Shown: piece by piece, positions 8,460 through 16,833 of the stretch
Numbering within the stretch: position 1 is the stretch's first letter
How the letters are laid out: the number at the start of each line of letters is the position of its first letter
Assembly: GCA_016210495.1 (NCBI GenBank)
Contig: JACQUC010000139.1
Span: forward strand, 1 to 64,000
DNA: 64,000 nt
DNA from: Chloroflexota bacterium
GTDB lineage: Bacteria > Chloroflexota > FW602-bin22 > JACPRP01
Reading direction: 5' to 3'
Made by a program: the position numbers and the translations under genes
Notes under the pieces: model-generated
Told to the model about the DNA's origin: nothing
Database searches by the model: none
What the model saw: only the letters and a program-made list of their open reading frames with translations

Positions 8460-8953
8460 AGTGTCCTTTTCCAGACGGCGGGCCAAATAGGACGGCATAG
8501 CAGTTGCCGCCTGCGTGTCTGGGCGGGTTTGAAACCCGCCCCTACTCGATTGCCCTGCCTGCGAACAACTCTACACCCTCGACCAGACCGCCACCATATT
8601 CGTGAGGATAGTTTTCGTCGTGGCCTACCCCCGCCCTGGGGATAGGACGGGTGTAAATAAGACCTACCGGATCGGGTAGGTCTTAAATCGCGCAGCGGTT
8701 TACCTCGTCTTGACATACCACTTCGCCGTGATCTCCCAGCTTGTCTTTTCCTACTTGGACAAACTCTCGGCAGCCAAGGCGTAGCCATCAACGGCAAAGC
8801 CCAGCGCGGACCACGCAAATCTTGCAGAGTAATAGTGCAAATCTTGCAGAGTCATAGTATAATACCGCCCGGGCGATCTGACGCAGGCTCGAGAAGGGGT
8901 GCTGGGGTGTGGGGTGGCGGGGCGAGCGAGGTGGAGAGAGGTGGAAAGAGCTG
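8460..8953. other. divergent intergenic region with repeats and a promoter
   Basis: No convincing gene. It holds the palindrome GGGCGGGTTT G AAACCCGCCC at 8521-8541, and a hairpin with 11-base arms (TAAGACCTACC / GGTAGGTCTTA) at 8658-8685. A 22-base sequence is tandemly duplicated at 8815-8836 and 8837-8858 and runs into TATAAT. It separates the NosZ-like operon (minus) from the VWA gene (plus). Confidence 0.6.
8815..8863 (+). promoter_or_regulatory. tandem 22-bp direct repeat abutting a -10 box
   Basis: Two adjacent 22-base copies differ at one base (core CAAATCTTGCAGAGT). Only the second copy is followed by bases completing TATAAT (8858-8863). A weak -35 (GTGCAA, 8835-8840) lies 17 bases upstream. 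A 22-base period is two helical turns, as for paired binding of a regulator on one face. The VWA gene begins about 90 bases downstream. Confidence 0.5.
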
Positions 8954-10318
8954 ATGGCGAGAAGAGAAACCTGTAGAGGGCCGTCTAGCCCGTTTGCGTC
9001 TGCGTTTCGACCGTTTTTGTGGCTGCGTGAGGCGGGACACCGCGTCTGGCGGCGCGGAAACCCGCGCCTGAAGCTCGTTCGTCCCTCAGTTAACGTTTTC
9101 CTCGTGGTCGTTTTCATCTGGTTGGCCCTCTGGATGGCCCTGTCGCCCGTGAGCGGACTCACCGCCGGCCCAACTATTCAACTCTGCATCGCCTTGGACG
9201 GGTCGAGCAGTATCGAGACAGCCGACTTTGCGGCTATGAAGGAGGGTCTGGCGGCCGCCATCGAGGACAGCAACGTAGTGCCCCAGAACGGCGCCGTCGA
9301 GCTTACAGTGCTTGAGTTCGGTGGCATCATCTACGAAGTACCGGTGATCGTGGAGCCCACGGTGATCAATAGCGCGGCGACAGCCAGCACGGCAGCCAAC
9401 GCTGTTCGGGCAGCCTCACAGAGCATGGGTTTTACTCCCACGCATTTGGCCATCGATACGTGCCGCCAGAAGATCACGGCATCGGCCAACTTCGCGACTG
9501 CCTTGAAGCAGAACATCAACATCACTACCGACGGCGATCCATCCCAACCGGCCCTCACTGTGACAGCACGGGACAACGCGGTGGCCGCCGGCATCGACGA
9601 GATCGACCTGGAAGCAGTTGGCAGCCAGCCCTCCATTAACAACATGCTGGAGATCGCCTACCCCCGCCCCGGGTACGTGGCGCCGCCGTTCAATGGGGGC
9701 GGCTTCGTCATTCGCGTCAACACCTTCGCCGATTACGCCAACGCCATCCGCCAGAAGCTGCAGGAAATCCTCCCCCAGCCCACGGCCACCGTCGGAGGTC
9801 CGACGCCCACGCGGGTGGTGGGGACGACGCAGGCGATTCAGAACGGCAGCTTCGAGACCGAGGGCAACTGGACGCCAAGCCAGATGCAGCGCACCAACAG
9901 CCGCGCCTACGCCGGCGGATGGTCGATGGGATCGACCGCCGGCGCCTACGGCCGCCTATATCAGTTCGTGAACATCCCCAGCGACGTCGTGCGGGTGCAG
10001 ATCGTCTTCTACTGGCTGAACCAGGATCCGGACATCAGTAACAACGGCACGTGTTATGACTACCTGCAACTGAAGATCATGAACACTTCCCTCACGCAAA
10101 CGCTGGGCCAGAGCTCTCAATACTGCACGTCGACTACCGGGTGGAACGTGCTGAACCTGGACCTGCGCCCTATCATGAGCAGCATCCGTGGACAGACCGT
10201 CGCCGTGGTCTTCGAGGCTCAGCAGGACTCGCTGGCGCCGCACACCGTATTCTTCATCGACGACGTCAGGATGTATTTCTACAGATGGGCGCTGTTCTTG
10301 CCGGAGATACAACGGTAA
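8954..10318 (+). CDS. VWA-domain (DUF1194-like) membrane-anchored extracellular protein
   Basis: About 454 residues. A basic N-terminal region and one membrane helix (VFLVVVFIWLALWMAL) are followed by a von Willebrand A domain of the DUF1194 type. Its metal-ion-dependent adhesion site is visible as ALDGSSSIE (DxSxS), with THLAID and TTDGD as further ligand segments. After a Pro/Thr linker (PQPTATVGGPTPTRV), the second half (from NGSFETEGNW) resembles a carbohydrate-binding-type beta-sandwich. It is probably an exported adhesin or surface protein. An upstream in-frame GTG at 8909 is possible; the ATG at 8954 follows a purine-rich GGTGGAAAGAG. A strong promoter candidate with a tandem repeat lies upstream. 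Confidence 0.75.
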   Translation: MARRETCRGPSSPFASAFRPFLWLREAGHRVWRRGNPRLKLVRPSVNVFLVVVFIWLALWMALSPVSGLTAGPTIQLCIALDGSSSIETADFAAMKEGLAAAIEDSNVVPQNGAVELTVLEFGGIIYEVPVIVEPTVINSAATASTAANAVRAASQSMGFTPTHLAIDTCRQKITASANFATALKQNINITTDGDPSQPALTVTARDNAVAAGIDEIDLEAVGSQPSINNMLEIAYPRPGYVAPPFNGGGFVIRVNTFADYANAIRQKLQEILPQPTATVGGPTPTRVVGTTQAIQNGSFETEGNWTPSQMQRTNSRAYAGGWSMGSTAGAYGRLYQFVNIPSDVVRVQIVFYWLNQDPDISNNGTCYDYLQLKIMNTSLTQTLGQSSQYCTSTTGWNVLNLDLRPIMSSIRGQTVAVVFEAQQDSLAPHTVFFIDDVRMYFYRWALFLPEIQR

Positions 10319-10517
10319 TCTGAACCGCAGATTAAGCAGATTAAGGGATTGCGCAGATAGAGTGTCGGTGCGAGGAGTCTGGAATACAGGCGGGTTGTCA
10401 GCAGTAAGGGGCAGACCAAACCAGACGCTGTCTGAACTGCAGGTTAAGCAATCTAGGAGATTGCGCGGATGGGGCAATCTGCGAAATCCCCCAATCTGCG
10501 TCAATCAGCGGTTCAGA
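10319..10517. repeat. GCAGATTA-word palindromic repeat: half copy plus full copy
   Basis: Positions 10319-10358, directly after the VWA stop codon, match the left half of the repeat (TCTGAACCGCAGATTAAGC). Positions 10431-10517 are a full 87-base copy bounded by inverted ends TCTGAACTGCAG and CAGCGGTTCAGA, filled with variants of GCAGATTA and its complement. The full copy matches 56917-57018. Its right end includes the stop codon and last residues of the minus-strand gene at 10505. Confidence 0.8.
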
Positions 10518-10822
10518 CGATTGCCCCCGAACTGGCCAACCAGCTTGTTCCACAGGTTCTTGTCAATCTGCGTTTGGGCGACGAAGCACGAGCCATCGGG
10601 AACGGGTACGCCCGGCTGGCCCCTGAAATGTCCCCACTCCGGGTGGGACAAGTCGAAGTAGACCTCCGCTTGTTGAACGTCGCCCTCTTCAAGCTTGCAC
10701 GTGCTGACCTTTGTCAGCTCGTCGTCGGTGAAGCTATTTAGCCACTGATAGCGTTCCCTCAGCCGGCTCGCCATCTGCTTTCGGTCAACCCCTATGCCCG
10801 GCCACCTTTCTGCCATCGCCAT
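10505..10822 (-). CDS. small conserved protein of unknown function (105 aa)
   Basis: Soluble protein, MAMAERWPGIGVDRKQMA at the start, with a compact central part (DELTKVSTCKLEEGDVQ; YFDLSHPEWGHFRG) and LWNKLVGQFGG near the end. No family is recognised and no signal peptide is seen. The ATG at 10822 is chosen because GGAAGGAG lies eight bases upstream; the longer open frame has no such site. The last few residues and the stop fall in the inverted end of a palindromic repeat, so the natural C-terminus may have been altered by repeat insertion. It is divergent from the stressosome operon. Confidence 0.6.
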   Translation of the reverse strand: MAMAERWPGIGVDRKQMASRLRERYQWLNSFTDDELTKVSTCKLEEGDVQQAEVYFDLSHPEWGHFRGQPGVPVPDGSCFVAQTQIDKNLWNKLVGQFGGNRLNR

Positions 10823-10903
10823 CAACTCCTTCCTGTTACATTTCCTACGAACAGCTATCCCGGTAGCGGGTGCAAAACGTGTGCCAGTGATCGATCGCCG
10901 CAC

Positions 10904-10919
10904 TGGCATAGAAATTGCA
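10904..10919 (+). promoter_or_regulatory. sigma-54-like -24/-12 promoter candidate
   Basis: TGGCATAGAAATTGCA has GG and GC separated by exactly ten bases and fits the TGGCAC-N5-TTGCA consensus closely. It points toward the stressosome operon, whose first codon is about 150 bases downstream. No rpoN or enhancer-binding protein is in the window, so this rests on motif match only. Confidence 0.4.
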
Positions 10920-11067
10920 GCCTGTTAAGGATGGGTCTGGTGCGCGGCTCTTCCCGCTGGTGCAAGACGCCGGGCAGGGGTTGCCGGGGTTAGCCAGAGG
11001 TCCGCTGGGCAGACAAGCGGATGGGTCTGATGCCCTGCTATCGTCGTCGGAGGTGTGACAAGACACA

Positions 11068-12399
11068 TTGGCTACGCGAACGGAACGGGTCACTGAGCAA
11101 TCGTTGCTCCAGGAAATGGGGATCACTGACCAGGACATTGCGCGGCGCAAAGAGTTCCTCGAGTTTACCGAAGAGGATGTCAAACGGCTGCTGGATATCA
11201 ACGATATCGCCAGGGCCTACGCCGACGATATTATCGAGGATTTCTACAGGCATTTGCTGAGCTTCGAGGAGGCTCGGCCTTTCTTTCGGAACGACCCCAA
11301 GCTCATCGCGTACGTAAAGGGTAAGCAGAAAGAGTACTTCCTGCGGCTCACCCAGGGCAACTACGACGCAACGTATGTCGAGAGTCGTCTCAAGATTGGG
11401 GTGCTCCATCAGCAGATCGGCCTACCGATAAAGCTGTATCTCGGCATGTACAACTGGTACCTGCGTGCCGTCGCCAGCCGTCTCGTTTCCGCCTTTCGCC
11501 AGCAACCCGAAAAGGCTCTAGCGGCCATAGCTTCGCTCTCCAAGCTGGTGTTCTTCGACATGGGCCTTGCCATCGAGACCTACATTCAGGTACGCGAGCG
11601 CATCATCAGCCAGCAGGCTGCGCAGGCCTATATGGCGGCGATCGTGGAATCCTCCGAGGATGCCATCATCGGCACCGATCTGGACGGCAGGATTCGGGCC
11701 TGGAACCCGGGGGCAGAGCGGCTTTATGGCTACAGGGCGGAGGAGATCACAGGGAAATCGATCTCCGTGCTGTTCCCGCCCGAAGGGGCGGATCTGCAGT
11801 CGATTCTGGAGCGAGTCAAGCGGGGGGAGCGCGTCGAGCGCCACGAGACCGTGCGATTGCGCAAGAACGGTCGGCCCGTCGATACGTTGGTGACCACGTC
11901 GCCCATCAAAGATACCACGGGCAAGATTACCGGTCTATCCGAGATCGATCGGGACATCAGCGAGCGCAAGCGCATAGAAGAGGCCATTCGCGAGCTCAGC
12001 ACGCCCGTGCTGTCGATCCGCCCCGACGTGCTGATCCTGCCCATCGTCGGTTTGGTCGACTCCGCACGCGCCCTTCAGCTCACCGAGCAATTGCTGGGCA
12101 AGATTCGCGACGCTCGCGCCAAGGTCGCGGTTCTCGACATCACCGGAGTTCCGTTGGTCGATTCCAGGGTGGCCAGCCATCTGATCCAAACGGTGGAGGC
12201 CGCGCGGCTCATGGGCTGCACGGTCATCATCACGGGAATCGCACCCCCGATCGCCCGGTCGCTCGTAGCCATCGGCGTGGACCTGAGCCGGGTTACGACC
12301 AAAGCCGACCTGCAATCCGGCATCGAAGAAGCTGAGCGCATGTTAGGGTATCAGGTCATCAGGCGTGACGAAAGGGCTGCGCCGGGCCGACAGGCGTGA
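11068..12399 (+). CDS. globin-coupled PAS-STAS stressosome sensor (RsbR-like)
   Basis: RsbR paralogue (443 aa) with a protoglobin-type heme sensor (about 1-180; candidate proximal His114 in GVLHQQIGLP), a PAS domain (about 185-305; ESSEDAIIGTDLDGRI, FDISERK-like end DRDISERKR) and a C-terminal STAS domain (about 315-430; ILPIVGLVDSARA, LDITGVPLVDSRVASHL). RsbR proteins build the stressosome shell with RsbS; the STAS Ser/Thr sites are targets of the RsbT kinase. The globin would let oxygen or NO control the switch. The start is TTG at 11068 with GGAGGTG about 13 bases upstream; a start at the in-frame ATG near 11116 is the alternative. It is first in a tight five-gene operon. Confidence 0.9.
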   Translation: MATRTERVTEQSLLQEMGITDQDIARRKEFLEFTEEDVKRLLDINDIARAYADDIIEDFYRHLLSFEEARPFFRNDPKLIAYVKGKQKEYFLRLTQGNYDATYVESRLKIGVLHQQIGLPIKLYLGMYNWYLRAVASRLVSAFRQQPEKALAAIASLSKLVFFDMGLAIETYIQVRERIISQQAAQAYMAAIVESSEDAIIGTDLDGRIRAWNPGAERLYGYRAEEITGKSISVLFPPEGADLQSILERVKRGERVERHETVRLRKNGRPVDTLVTTSPIKDTTGKITGLSEIDRDISERKRIEEAIRELSTPVLSIRPDVLILPIVGLVDSARALQLTEQLLGKIRDARAKVAVLDITGVPLVDSRVASHLIQTVEAARLMGCTVIITGIAPPIARSLVAIGVDLSRVTTKADLQSGIEEAERMLGYQVIRRDERAAPGRQA

Positions 12400-12410
12400 G
12401 GCGGTGAGCG

Positions 12411-12782
12411 GTGCCGGCTTCGATTCTCAAAGAACGCGATTACCTCATTGCTTCCCTTCAGGTTGCCCTTGCCGATGCTGACTGGCTGCACCTGCGCGAC
12501 GACCTCCTGGAACGTGTGGGCCGGTCCCGCTCCAGAGGGGTCATCATCGACGTGGGCGGGCTGGACGTGATGGACTCGTTCGCCACCCGCATCCTACATA
12601 CAATTGCGCAGGCGTGCCGGTTGCGCGGGGCGGCGACCGTCATCGTAGGTATTCGGCCCGAGATCGCCCTCACGATGGTGCAGTTGGGCTGGGCAGATCG
12701 GCTGGCGGGCATAGAGACCGCCCTGGACTTAGAAGACGGCCTCGATCTCCTGGAGCGGCGTTTGGCGGATGGGCGAGCATGA
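12411..12782 (+). CDS. rsbS: RsbS-like STAS-domain antagonist
   Basis: Single STAS domain, 123 residues, the scaffold protein that holds RsbT inactive in the stressosome until phosphorylated. The conserved phosphorylation loop is visible in DVGGLDVMDSFATRIL, with the target Ser in DSF. The GTG start at 12411 follows GAGGCGGTGAG. The stop overlaps the RsbT start (ATGA, 12779-12782), which indicates translational coupling. Order and spacing match rsbRST modules in Firmicutes and other phyla. Confidence 0.9.
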   Translation: MPASILKERDYLIASLQVALADADWLHLRDDLLERVGRSRSRGVIIDVGGLDVMDSFATRILHTIAQACRLRGAATVIVGIRPEIALTMVQLGWADRLAGIETALDLEDGLDLLERRLADGRA

Positions 12783-13189
12783 TGACCGTGGTCGAGGAAG
12801 CGCGCGTGCCCATCCGTTCGGAAACCGATATTCTGCTCGCCCGGCAGCAGGGACGCCAGATGGCAGCCGCGTTGGGCCTCACCGTTATCGACCAGGTCGC
12901 TACCGCCACCGCTATCTCCGAGCTGGCCCGCAACATTGTCCAGTACGCCACCTCCGGCGAAATCGTGCTGCGAATTATCGAGCTTGAGGGCAGACGAGGC
13001 ATAGTGGTTATCGCCCAGGACGGGGGGCCGGGTATCTCCGACATCCAGCGTGTCCTGCGAGGCGGCTATTCGACATCTGGTGGTCTGGGGCTTGGCGTGT
13101 CCGGGACCAGGCGATTGATGGACGAGTTCGAGATCGATTCCCAGATCGGCAAGGGCACGACCGTGACGGTCAAGAAATGGAAGACGTAA
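12779..13189 (+). CDS. rsbT: RsbT-like serine/threonine switch kinase
   Basis: GHKL-fold kinase of 136 residues that phosphorylates RsbS/RsbR STAS domains and, once freed, activates an output partner. Visible motifs are the N box (ISELARNIVQYA), the G1 box (DGGPGISD) and the glycine-rich lid (GLGLGVSGTRRLMDEF), followed by GKGTTVTV. The start at 12779 lies in the ATGA overlap with rsbS. In Bacillus the partner is the N-terminal domain of the RsbU phosphatase; here no RsbU phosphatase follows, but a kinase with a similar N-terminal domain does (13892-15739). Confidence 0.92.
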   Translation: MMTVVEEARVPIRSETDILLARQQGRQMAAALGLTVIDQVATATAISELARNIVQYATSGEIVLRIIELEGRRGIVVIAQDGGPGISDIQRVLRGGYSTSGGLGLGVSGTRRLMDEFEIDSQIGKGTTVTVKKWKT

Positions 13190-13190
13190 G

Positions 13191-13895
13191 GTGGAAAATC
13201 GGGTTACCCTGAATTCATACCTGATCGAGTGGGCCGTTGCCGGGCGGCCAATACCCGGCGAAGCCGAATCCGGCGACCTTCACGTGGTCAAGTCGGTCCC
13301 GACAGGCATTTTGGTAGGTGCGGTGGATGGGCTAGGACACGGCAGCGAGGCGGCAATGGTTGCCAGAATCGCGGTTTCCGCGTTGGAGATCCACGCGGGC
13401 GAGTCCTTCTCCATTGCACCTGGGAGTGACAAGGATCAGTCGCTGATCTCGCTGGTGAAGACCTGTCACGAGCGCCTGAGGGGTACGCGCGGTGTGGCGC
13501 TGACCCTGGCGTTCGTCAGCGCGCGAACTCCGGAACCATCAATCCTGGCAGAGGCTTCGCCGTGGGACGGCACGGTGACGTGGCTGGCCGTGGGGAACGT
13601 CGAGGGCGTCCTGTTGCGCGGGGACCCAAGCGCAAGCCCAGCGCGTGAATATGTGGTGCTGCGTGGCGGGGTGGTAGGCCAACAACTGCCGTCGCTGCGA
13701 GCCTCGATCGTCTCCGTCAATCGGGGAGACACACTGATTCTGGCGACCGACGGCATCGGACACGGCTTTGCCGCGGGGCTGGACCTCGGCGACCCGCCCC
13801 AGGAAATCGCCGACCGTATCCTGGCCACGCACGGCAAGACCACAGACGACGCGCTGGTAGTGGTGGTGCGGTACTTGGGAAGCGTACGGCAATGA
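13191..13895 (+). CDS. RsbX-like PP2C/SpoIIE-family phosphatase
   Basis: Protein of 234 residues resembling RsbX, the phosphatase that resets the stressosome by dephosphorylating RsbS and RsbR. Metal-binding and strand motifs of the PP2C fold are visible: GAVDGLGHG near residue 43, VGNVEGVLLR, and LATDGIGHGF toward the end, with DDALVVVVRY as the last strand. The start is GTG 13191, one base after rsbT; the stop overlaps the kinase start (ATGA at 13892-13895). The negative-feedback role is inferred from family and position. Confidence 0.85.
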   Translation: MENRVTLNSYLIEWAVAGRPIPGEAESGDLHVVKSVPTGILVGAVDGLGHGSEAAMVARIAVSALEIHAGESFSIAPGSDKDQSLISLVKTCHERLRGTRGVALTLAFVSARTPEPSILAEASPWDGTVTWLAVGNVEGVLLRGDPSASPAREYVVLRGGVVGQQLPSLRASIVSVNRGDTLILATDGIGHGFAAGLDLGDPPQEIADRILATHGKTTDDALVVVVRYLGSVRQ

Positions 13896-15739
13896 GGGGC
13901 ACTTTGAGAGGTGCTTGGCAGCTCGCGGAGAAATACGCGTCACTTCTGGAGGCCTACGTCGAGGTTCCCTCGGAAGTCCTGCGGGAGCGCGCCTACGAGC
14001 TTGCCCACGAGGCCATGGCCCACGGGCAGGGCGTGCTGGATTTGACGGCGGCCCATCGCGAAGCGCTTCTCAAGATGCTGGTCCGTGCCAGAACGCCTCG
14101 GGAGAGCGAACAGATCGTCACCCGGGCGTCAGAGTTTCTGCTGGAGACGCTGGTGCCCTTCGAGATGACCCATCGTGGCTACCAGGAAACCATCGACAAT
14201 CTTAGCGCCGCCAACGAGGCGCTGCGTGTGAGCGAGGAGAGCAATCGAAACCTGGCGAAGAATATGAAACTGCTGCTGGAATCGACAGACCAGGGCATGT
14301 ACAGGATCGACTTGGACGCGAAGTGTACGCTGGTCAACAGGGCCGGAGCGGCGATGGCTGGGTACAAGCCAGAGGAGATGCTGGGCAAGAACATTCACGA
14401 GCTCATCCACCACACGCGCCCCGACGGCTCGCCCTATCCCGTGGCTCTGTGCCCGGTTGTCCGCGCCATTCGGGTTGGGCAGGGCGTGCGAGTGGACAAT
14501 GAGGTCTTCTGGCGACGAGACGGGACATCCTTTCCCGTCGAATACTCATCCTATCCCATCGTCGAGGGCGGGGTCACCAAGGGCGCCGTCGTGACGTTCT
14601 TCGACATCAGCGAGCGGAAGCACGCCGAGGAGGAGCGCGCCAGGTTCGCGCGGGAGCGGGCGGCTCGCGCGGCGACCGAGGACGAGCGGGCTCTCCTGGA
14701 GGCGGTGGTGCGGCAGATGCCGGCCGGCGTCGTGATCGTCGAGGCCCCCTCCGGCAAGCTCGTCCTCGGCAACGAGCGTATGGAGGCGATCTTGCGCGAG
14801 CCGTTCGCGGCCGGTGCCGGCGTCGAGCAGATCTACCGGCGCAAAGGATTCCACGCTGATGGACGTCCCTACGAGTACGAGGAGTGGCCGCTGACGCGAT
14901 CCCTTCGCACGGGCGAAGTCGTGGTTAACGAGGAGATCGACTTCTTGCGTGGCGACGGCACCCGAGGCATGCTGCGCGCGAGCTCTGCGCCGATTCGTGA
15001 GCGCGCGGGGCGCATCGTCGCCGCGGTGACGGTAATCGACGACATCACCGAGCAGATAGAGTTCGACCGGCTAAAGGACCAGTTCATTTTCGTCGCCGCC
15101 CACGAGCTTAACACGCCGGTGGCCATCGTGAAGGGCTACGCCGAGGCCTTATTGAAGAAAGCGGGGGAGGTCCCCCCTCCTCAGCGCAAATTGCTCGAGG
15201 CCATCGACCGGGGCTCCGACCGCATCGACAGGATCGTCAGGGACCTGCTGGACATCTCGGCGCTGGTGACGGGAGGGCTGGAGCTAAGGATGGAGAGAAT
15301 CGACCTGTCGGAGATCGTGCAGGAGGTCGTGGATCGGATGGCTTCGGCTTCCACCAAGCACCGCGTTCGACTCTCAACAAGGGAGCCAGTCGCGGTGCAG
15401 GGGGACTGCGACCGGCTAAAGCAGGTGCTGGCAAACCTGATCGACAACTCGATCAAGTTTTCGCCGATGGGTGGCGACGTCGAGTTGGCGGTAGACGTTA
15501 GCGATCACGAGGCGGTGGTGTCGGTCACAGACCGTGGGGTAGGGATTCCAAAAGAAAAGCAGAAACGCATCTTCGAACGGTTCTATCGCGCTCACACCGG
15601 CACGCCTTACGACTACGGGGGTATGGGCGTAGGGCTCTTCCTATCTCGAGAGATAATCTCGCGCCACGGCGGCAGGATGTGGTTCGAGAGCGAAGAGGGT
15701 AAGGGGAGCGTTTTCCAGTTCGTGTTGCCTGCTGCCTAG
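13892..15739 (+). CDS. histidine kinase with RsbU-N-like domain and two PAS domains
   Basis: 615 residues with no transmembrane helix. Residues about 1-95 resemble the helical N-terminal domain of RsbU, which binds RsbT (YASLLEAYVEVPSEVLRERA; LTAAHREALLKML). Two PAS domains follow (about 125-245, ending DISERKHAEE; about 260-385), then HisKA (FVAAHELNTPVAIVKGYAE, the phospho-His) and a HATPase domain (NLIDNSIKFSP; DRGVGIPKEKQKRIFERFYR; GMGVGLFLSREI). The gene overlaps the RsbX gene by four bases. I infer that RsbT released from the stressosome would control this kinase instead of an RsbU phosphatase. No response regulator sits next to it, so the partner is unknown. Confidence 0.9.
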   Translation: MRGTLRGAWQLAEKYASLLEAYVEVPSEVLRERAYELAHEAMAHGQGVLDLTAAHREALLKMLVRARTPRESEQIVTRASEFLLETLVPFEMTHRGYQETIDNLSAANEALRVSEESNRNLAKNMKLLLESTDQGMYRIDLDAKCTLVNRAGAAMAGYKPEEMLGKNIHELIHHTRPDGSPYPVALCPVVRAIRVGQGVRVDNEVFWRRDGTSFPVEYSSYPIVEGGVTKGAVVTFFDISERKHAEEERARFARERAARAATEDERALLEAVVRQMPAGVVIVEAPSGKLVLGNERMEAILREPFAAGAGVEQIYRRKGFHADGRPYEYEEWPLTRSLRTGEVVVNEEIDFLRGDGTRGMLRASSAPIRERAGRIVAAVTVIDDITEQIEFDRLKDQFIFVAAHELNTPVAIVKGYAEALLKKAGEVPPPQRKLLEAIDRGSDRIDRIVRDLLDISALVTGGLELRMERIDLSEIVQEVVDRMASASTKHRVRLSTREPVAVQGDCDRLKQVLANLIDNSIKFSPMGGDVELAVDVSDHEAVVSVTDRGVGIPKEKQKRIFERFYRAHTGTPYDYGGMGVGLFLSREIISRHGGRMWFESEEGKGSVFQFVLPAA

Positions 15740-15870
15740 CGCAGTTGCTTACCGTTTCGTGCCACTCCATAGCCTCCCCATTCTTGATCGGTAGCCGGTT
15801 TTACCTCACGCCGACTGACTGTCGGGCTGATGATATCATAGCGGCAGCGGTGTGGCAAGCGAACGAGTAC

Positions 15871-16044
15871 GGCGTCAACGGATACTGAACGGATAAACGG
15901 ATGAGGCATTGCAGCCAATCAGGGGCCGGTAACACTGTCGTACACGAGCCAGGAAGGGGCATGGTCGAATGAGCAAGCCTTCTGATTCCCACACCAATCC
16001 TCTCCCAGTCGTATCCGTTTATCCGTTTCGCAGCCGTTGACGCC
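15871..16044 (+). repeat. 174-bp dispersed element, copy 1
   Basis: Bounded by inverted ends GGCGTCAACGGAT and CCGTTGACGCC, with inner repeats of ACGGATAAACGGAT type. The reverse complement of 50647-50820 aligns along its whole length and has the same 174-base length. Shared internal blocks include GGAAGGGG, GAATGAGCAA and CCAATCCTCTCCCA. It contains no open frame of note, so it is a small non-autonomous element. The remaining bases of the 15740-16209 gap show no gene. Confidence 0.75.
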
Positions 16045-16209
16045 GTTGACAGACTTCTCCAACGTTTTTCCGCAAGCCTACGAACACCGCCAAGCAAAAA
16101 GAGACCGTTGACAAAGGGCCTGGTTGTTGCGATAATCGGCCAGCGTGCGGCTTGCCTACTGGCAGTAGCCAGTTCCGGGGCGCGCGCATCGTATGAACGA
16201 GGAGGAGAG

Positions 16210-16833
16210 ATGATAGATGCTTCAGTCTTTGGGGTCAAGCGTTACAGGTGGTGCGCGATTATCTTGGCCATGGTGGTCGGGCTGCTGACATTTTCGTCTT
16301 CCGTTGCCGCGGGTCTGCCTGTCCAACCTTTCGAAAGCTTGCTCGACGCGACGCGCGGTTCTGGCGGGACATCTGCGCAAGACGAGCTCAGTGTTAATGC
16401 CCCTCGCTTGCCGGAAGACGCCACCGACTGTGGCACCGACATCAACTGCTTGATCGGGGCCTCCCAGGGGGGCGTGCCCGCCAAGCTGACCTTTGTCGTA
16501 CCGGCCCTGGAGATATTCGGCCTCACGCTTTCCACCACTTCGTTACTGGCCGTCGAAGGGGCGGACGGAGACCGAATCTTTTTCTATCAGGAGACGATCG
16601 AGGCAGAGGTGACGGTGAGCGACGAGGCGATCGCGGCTATGCGAGGGATGGGCATGCCGGAAGCCAACATCAACGCCATGATCGACTCGGCAAACGCCGA
16701 CGCGCAGCGGACGGTGGGCACCGGCAAGCGCTGCGAGTTTGCCGAGCCAGACCTCACGGCGATGCTCCAGCGGTGGAAGGAAGGCGAGTTCTCTTCGTCA
16801 GACTGGGACAGCGGAACGTGCATGGAGTTTTAG
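16210..16833 (+). CDS. secreted protein of unknown function (207 aa)
   Basis: The ATG at 16210 directly follows GGAGGAGAG. A signal peptide with hydrophobic core at about residues 15-33 (AIILAMVVGLLTFSSSVAAG) precedes a mature protein with paired cysteines (TDCGTDINCLIG; KRCEF; GTCMEF), suggesting disulfides outside the cytoplasm. The middle (GGVPAKLTFVVPALEIFGL) is beta-rich. I do not recognise the family. It is flanked by the 174-bp element upstream and a long non-coding gap downstream. Confidence 0.65.
   Translation: MIDASVFGVKRYRWCAIILAMVVGLLTFSSSVAAGLPVQPFESLLDATRGSGGTSAQDELSVNAPRLPEDATDCGTDINCLIGASQGGVPAKLTFVVPALEIFGLTLSTTSLLAVEGADGDRIFFYQETIEAEVTVSDEAIAAMRGMGMPEANINAMIDSANADAQRTVGTGKRCEFAEPDLTAMLQRWKEGEFSSSDWDSGTCMEF

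Noticed and set aside
8456..8818. 120-codon minus-strand frame in the 8.5-8.8 kb gap
   Set aside because: It translates palindromic repeats and Arg-rich sequence, with no ribosome-binding site at its start.
12614..12778. Extended start for the RsbT-like gene
   Set aside because: The extra residues are the out-of-frame RsbS region and are Arg/Gly-rich; the ATGA overlap at 12779 is the natural start.
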